In this document: in pieces, positions 62,655 to 64,000 of the stretch | Numbering within the stretch: the first letter of the stretch is position 1 | Layout of the letters: each line of letters starts with the position of its first letter | Source of the DNA: Micromonospora inositola | Lineage (GTDB): Bacteria; Actinomycetota; Actinomycetes; Mycobacteriales; Micromonosporaceae | Assembly (NCBI RefSeq): GCF_900090285.1 | Contig: NZ_LT607754.1 | Coordinates: forward strand, 2,480,001-2,544,000 | Length of the DNA: 64,000 bases | Direction: 5' to 3' | Notes under the pieces: generated by a model | Databases searched by the model: none | The model's input: the letters and a program-made list of their open reading frames with translations, nothing else | What the model was told of the DNA's origin: nothing | Made by a program: the position numbers and the translations under genes

Positions 62655-63439
62655 GTGTGGAACCGGTCCTCGCCGTCGAGGACCTGTCGGTGCGGATCGC
62701 CGGGCTGCACATCCTCCAGGGGGTGTCGTTCACCGTCGCGCCCACCGGGGTGACCGTGCTGCTCGGCCGCAACGGCGTCGGCAAGACCACCACGCTGCGC
62801 GCGATCGTCGGCCTGACCCCCCGCAACGGCGACGTGCGCGGCACCATCCGGATGGACGCGCAGAGCCTGCTCGCCCGCCCCACCCACCGGCTGGTCCGCG
62901 GCGGGCTCGGCTACGTGCCGGAGGACCGCTGCGTCTTCGCCGGCCTCACCGTCGCGGAGAACCTGCGGCTCGCCGAACGGCGGGGCACCACCCCGGCGTA
63001 CGACAAGGTCTTCGCGCTCTTCCCGGAGCTGGACCGGCGCGGACGGCAACGGGCCGGCTCCCTCTCCGGCGGGCAGCAGCAGATGCTCGCGATCGGCCGC
63101 GTCCTGCTCAACGACAACCGGCTGCTGCTGGTCGACGAGCCGACCAAGGGGTTGGCGCCGAAGGTGGTGACCGAGGTGGCCGAGGTGCTGGAACGGGTGG
63201 CGGGGTCGGTGCCGGTGCTGCTGGTCGAGCAGAACCTGGCCGTGGTCCGCCGGCTGGCGAAGGACGCGGTGGTGCTCTCCGCCGGCAAGGTGGCCTGGAC
63301 CGGGAACGCGCAGGAGCTGCTCCTGGAGACGGCGCTGACCAAGTCGCTGCTCGGGGTGGGCTCCGGGGAGGAGCACGCCCCGAGTGCGAGGAGTGAGGTT
63401 GCGAGCCCCGCAGTCGCGAGGAAGGGCGAGCCCCGATGA
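62651..63439 (+). CDS. livF: ABC transporter ATP-binding protein LivF
   Basis: 262 residues. Walker A GRNGVGKTTTL, LGYVPEDRCVFAGLTVAEN, signature SLSGGQQQMLAIGRVLL and Walker B LLLVDEPTKGLAPKVV. The last ~20 residues (PSARSEVASPAVARKGEPR) are encoded by a low-complexity repeat with GCGAGCCCCG twice and look acquired. ATG overlaps livG as ATGA, and the stop overlaps livH as ATGA. Confidence 0.93.
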   Translation: MSVEPVLAVEDLSVRIAGLHILQGVSFTVAPTGVTVLLGRNGVGKTTTLRAIVGLTPRNGDVRGTIRMDAQSLLARPTHRLVRGGLGYVPEDRCVFAGLTVAENLRLAERRGTTPAYDKVFALFPELDRRGRQRAGSLSGGQQQMLAIGRVLLNDNRLLLVDEPTKGLAPKVVTEVAEVLERVAGSVPVLLVEQNLAVVRRLAKDAVVLSAGKVAWTGNAQELLLETALTKSLLGVGSGEEHAPSARSEVASPAVARKGEPR

Positions 63440-64000
63440 GCGCCGTCGTCCTGCTGACGCTGACCGGGCTGGGGCTGGCGGCGCTCTACTTCCTGGTCGC
63501 CTCCGGGCTCTCCCTCGTCTTCGGCCTCGCCGACGTGCTCAACTTCGCGCACGGCCTCTTCCTCGGCGTCGGGGCGTACGCGACGTGGTGGGCGGCCGGC
63601 AACCTGCCCGGCGCCGGTTCCGACGGGTTCGGGTTCGTGGTGGCGGTCGCCTTCGGCGTGCTCGCCGGGGCGCTGGTCGCGGTGCTGGTCGAGCTGGTGC
63701 TGATCCGGCCGCTCTACTCCCGCACCATCGAGCAGGTGCTGGTCACCGTCGGCCTGTCGCTGGCCGGGGTGGCGCTGCTCCAGGCCACCTGGGGCGCCGA
63801 CGCCCGCCCGTTCCCCCGTCCGGCGTGGACCCGGGACGTGACCGGGGTCCTCGGCGCGAACGTGCCGAACGCCGGGCTGCTGCTGATCGTCGCCGCGGCG
63901 GTGGTCCTCGGCGGGCTGCTCGCCTTCCTCCGCTGGACCAGGTACGGCCTGGTGATCCGGGCCGGCGTGGAGAACCGGGAGATGGTGACCGCGCTCGGCA
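63436..64000 (+). CDS. livH: Branched-chain amino-acid ABC permease LivH (3' end outside window)
   Basis: 188 residues visible. The LivH-type start FGLADVLNFAHGLFLGVGAYA, several membrane helices, and YSRTIEQVLVTVGLSLAGVALLQ identify the permease, which with a LivM partner beyond the edge forms the channel. The ATG overlaps livF by 4 nt. Confidence 0.92.
   Translation, partial: MSAVVLLTLTGLGLAALYFLVASGLSLVFGLADVLNFAHGLFLGVGAYATWWAAGNLPGAGSDGFGFVVAVAFGVLAGALVAVLVELVLIRPLYSRTIEQVLVTVGLSLAGVALLQATWGADARPFPRPAWTRDVTGVLGANVPNAGLLLIVAAAVVLGGLLAFLRWTRYGLVIRAGVENREMVTALG

Overview
The window is very GC-rich actinomycete DNA, with frequent GTG/TTG starts, 4-nt ATGA/GTGA overlaps between genes and long GC-rich hairpins between convergent genes. 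The rex-hemA-hemC-hemD-hemB order, the large secreted hydrolase set and the style of the proteins suggest Micromonosporaceae, most like Micromonospora. This is inferred from memory of gene families; no search was run. I see no rRNA, tRNA or CRISPR array.

Left part (1-16.5 kb): a two-component system cut by the window edge, then redox-regulated haem biosynthesis (rex-hemACD-hemB) with a Rex operator upstream. Next come an ECF sigma factor with a membrane partner, diverging from a small XRE regulator across a repeat-rich spacer. A large ExeM/NucH-type secreted nuclease, a double GNAT acetyltransferase, a lytic transglycosylase and an FmdB zinc ribbon follow.

Middle part (16.6-35.2 kb): a cyclase/ATPase regulator, a secreted phospholipase A2, a GH10-like hydrolase and an amino-acid permease. 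A five-gene arabinoside-utilisation operon (GH51, sugar-binding lipoprotein, two permeases, GH43 lipoprotein) diverges from a LacI regulator over a tandem operator. After it come a BON-methyltransferase fusion, an ABC-F protein, a ROK sugar kinase, a TPR protein and a small Smr protein.

Accessory region (about 35.2-43.1 kb): lower-GC, gene-poor and scarred. It holds a broken tyrosine integrase, ISL3 and IS481 transposase fragments, a DUF4839 protein, several orphan proteins and cspA with a terminator-like hairpin in its leader. It also holds a decayed RclA-like reductase beside an intact RclC-like (DUF417) gene, and a pair of related inverted repeats 3.7 kb apart.

Right part (43.1-64 kb): a secreted delta-60 repeat protein, a membrane M28 peptidase, and a four-gene signalling operon (PP2C response regulator, CHASE3-type histidine kinase, Rcp-type response regulator, inositol-phosphatase family enzyme). 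Then come a secreted coiled-coil protein, a frameshifted spermidine-synthase-like gene, a Ser/Thr kinase with an apparent extracellular CBM2-like domain, a Ktr potassium system and a secreted glycerophosphodiesterase. A compact GntR/DivIVA-like/orphan cassette with its own palindromic operator follows, and the window ends inside a branched-chain amino-acid ABC operon. The most promising novel items are the GntR-DivIVA cassette, the CBM2-like kinase, the BON-methyltransferase fusion, the 28-bp hairpin element at 9.8 kb and the scars in the accessory island.
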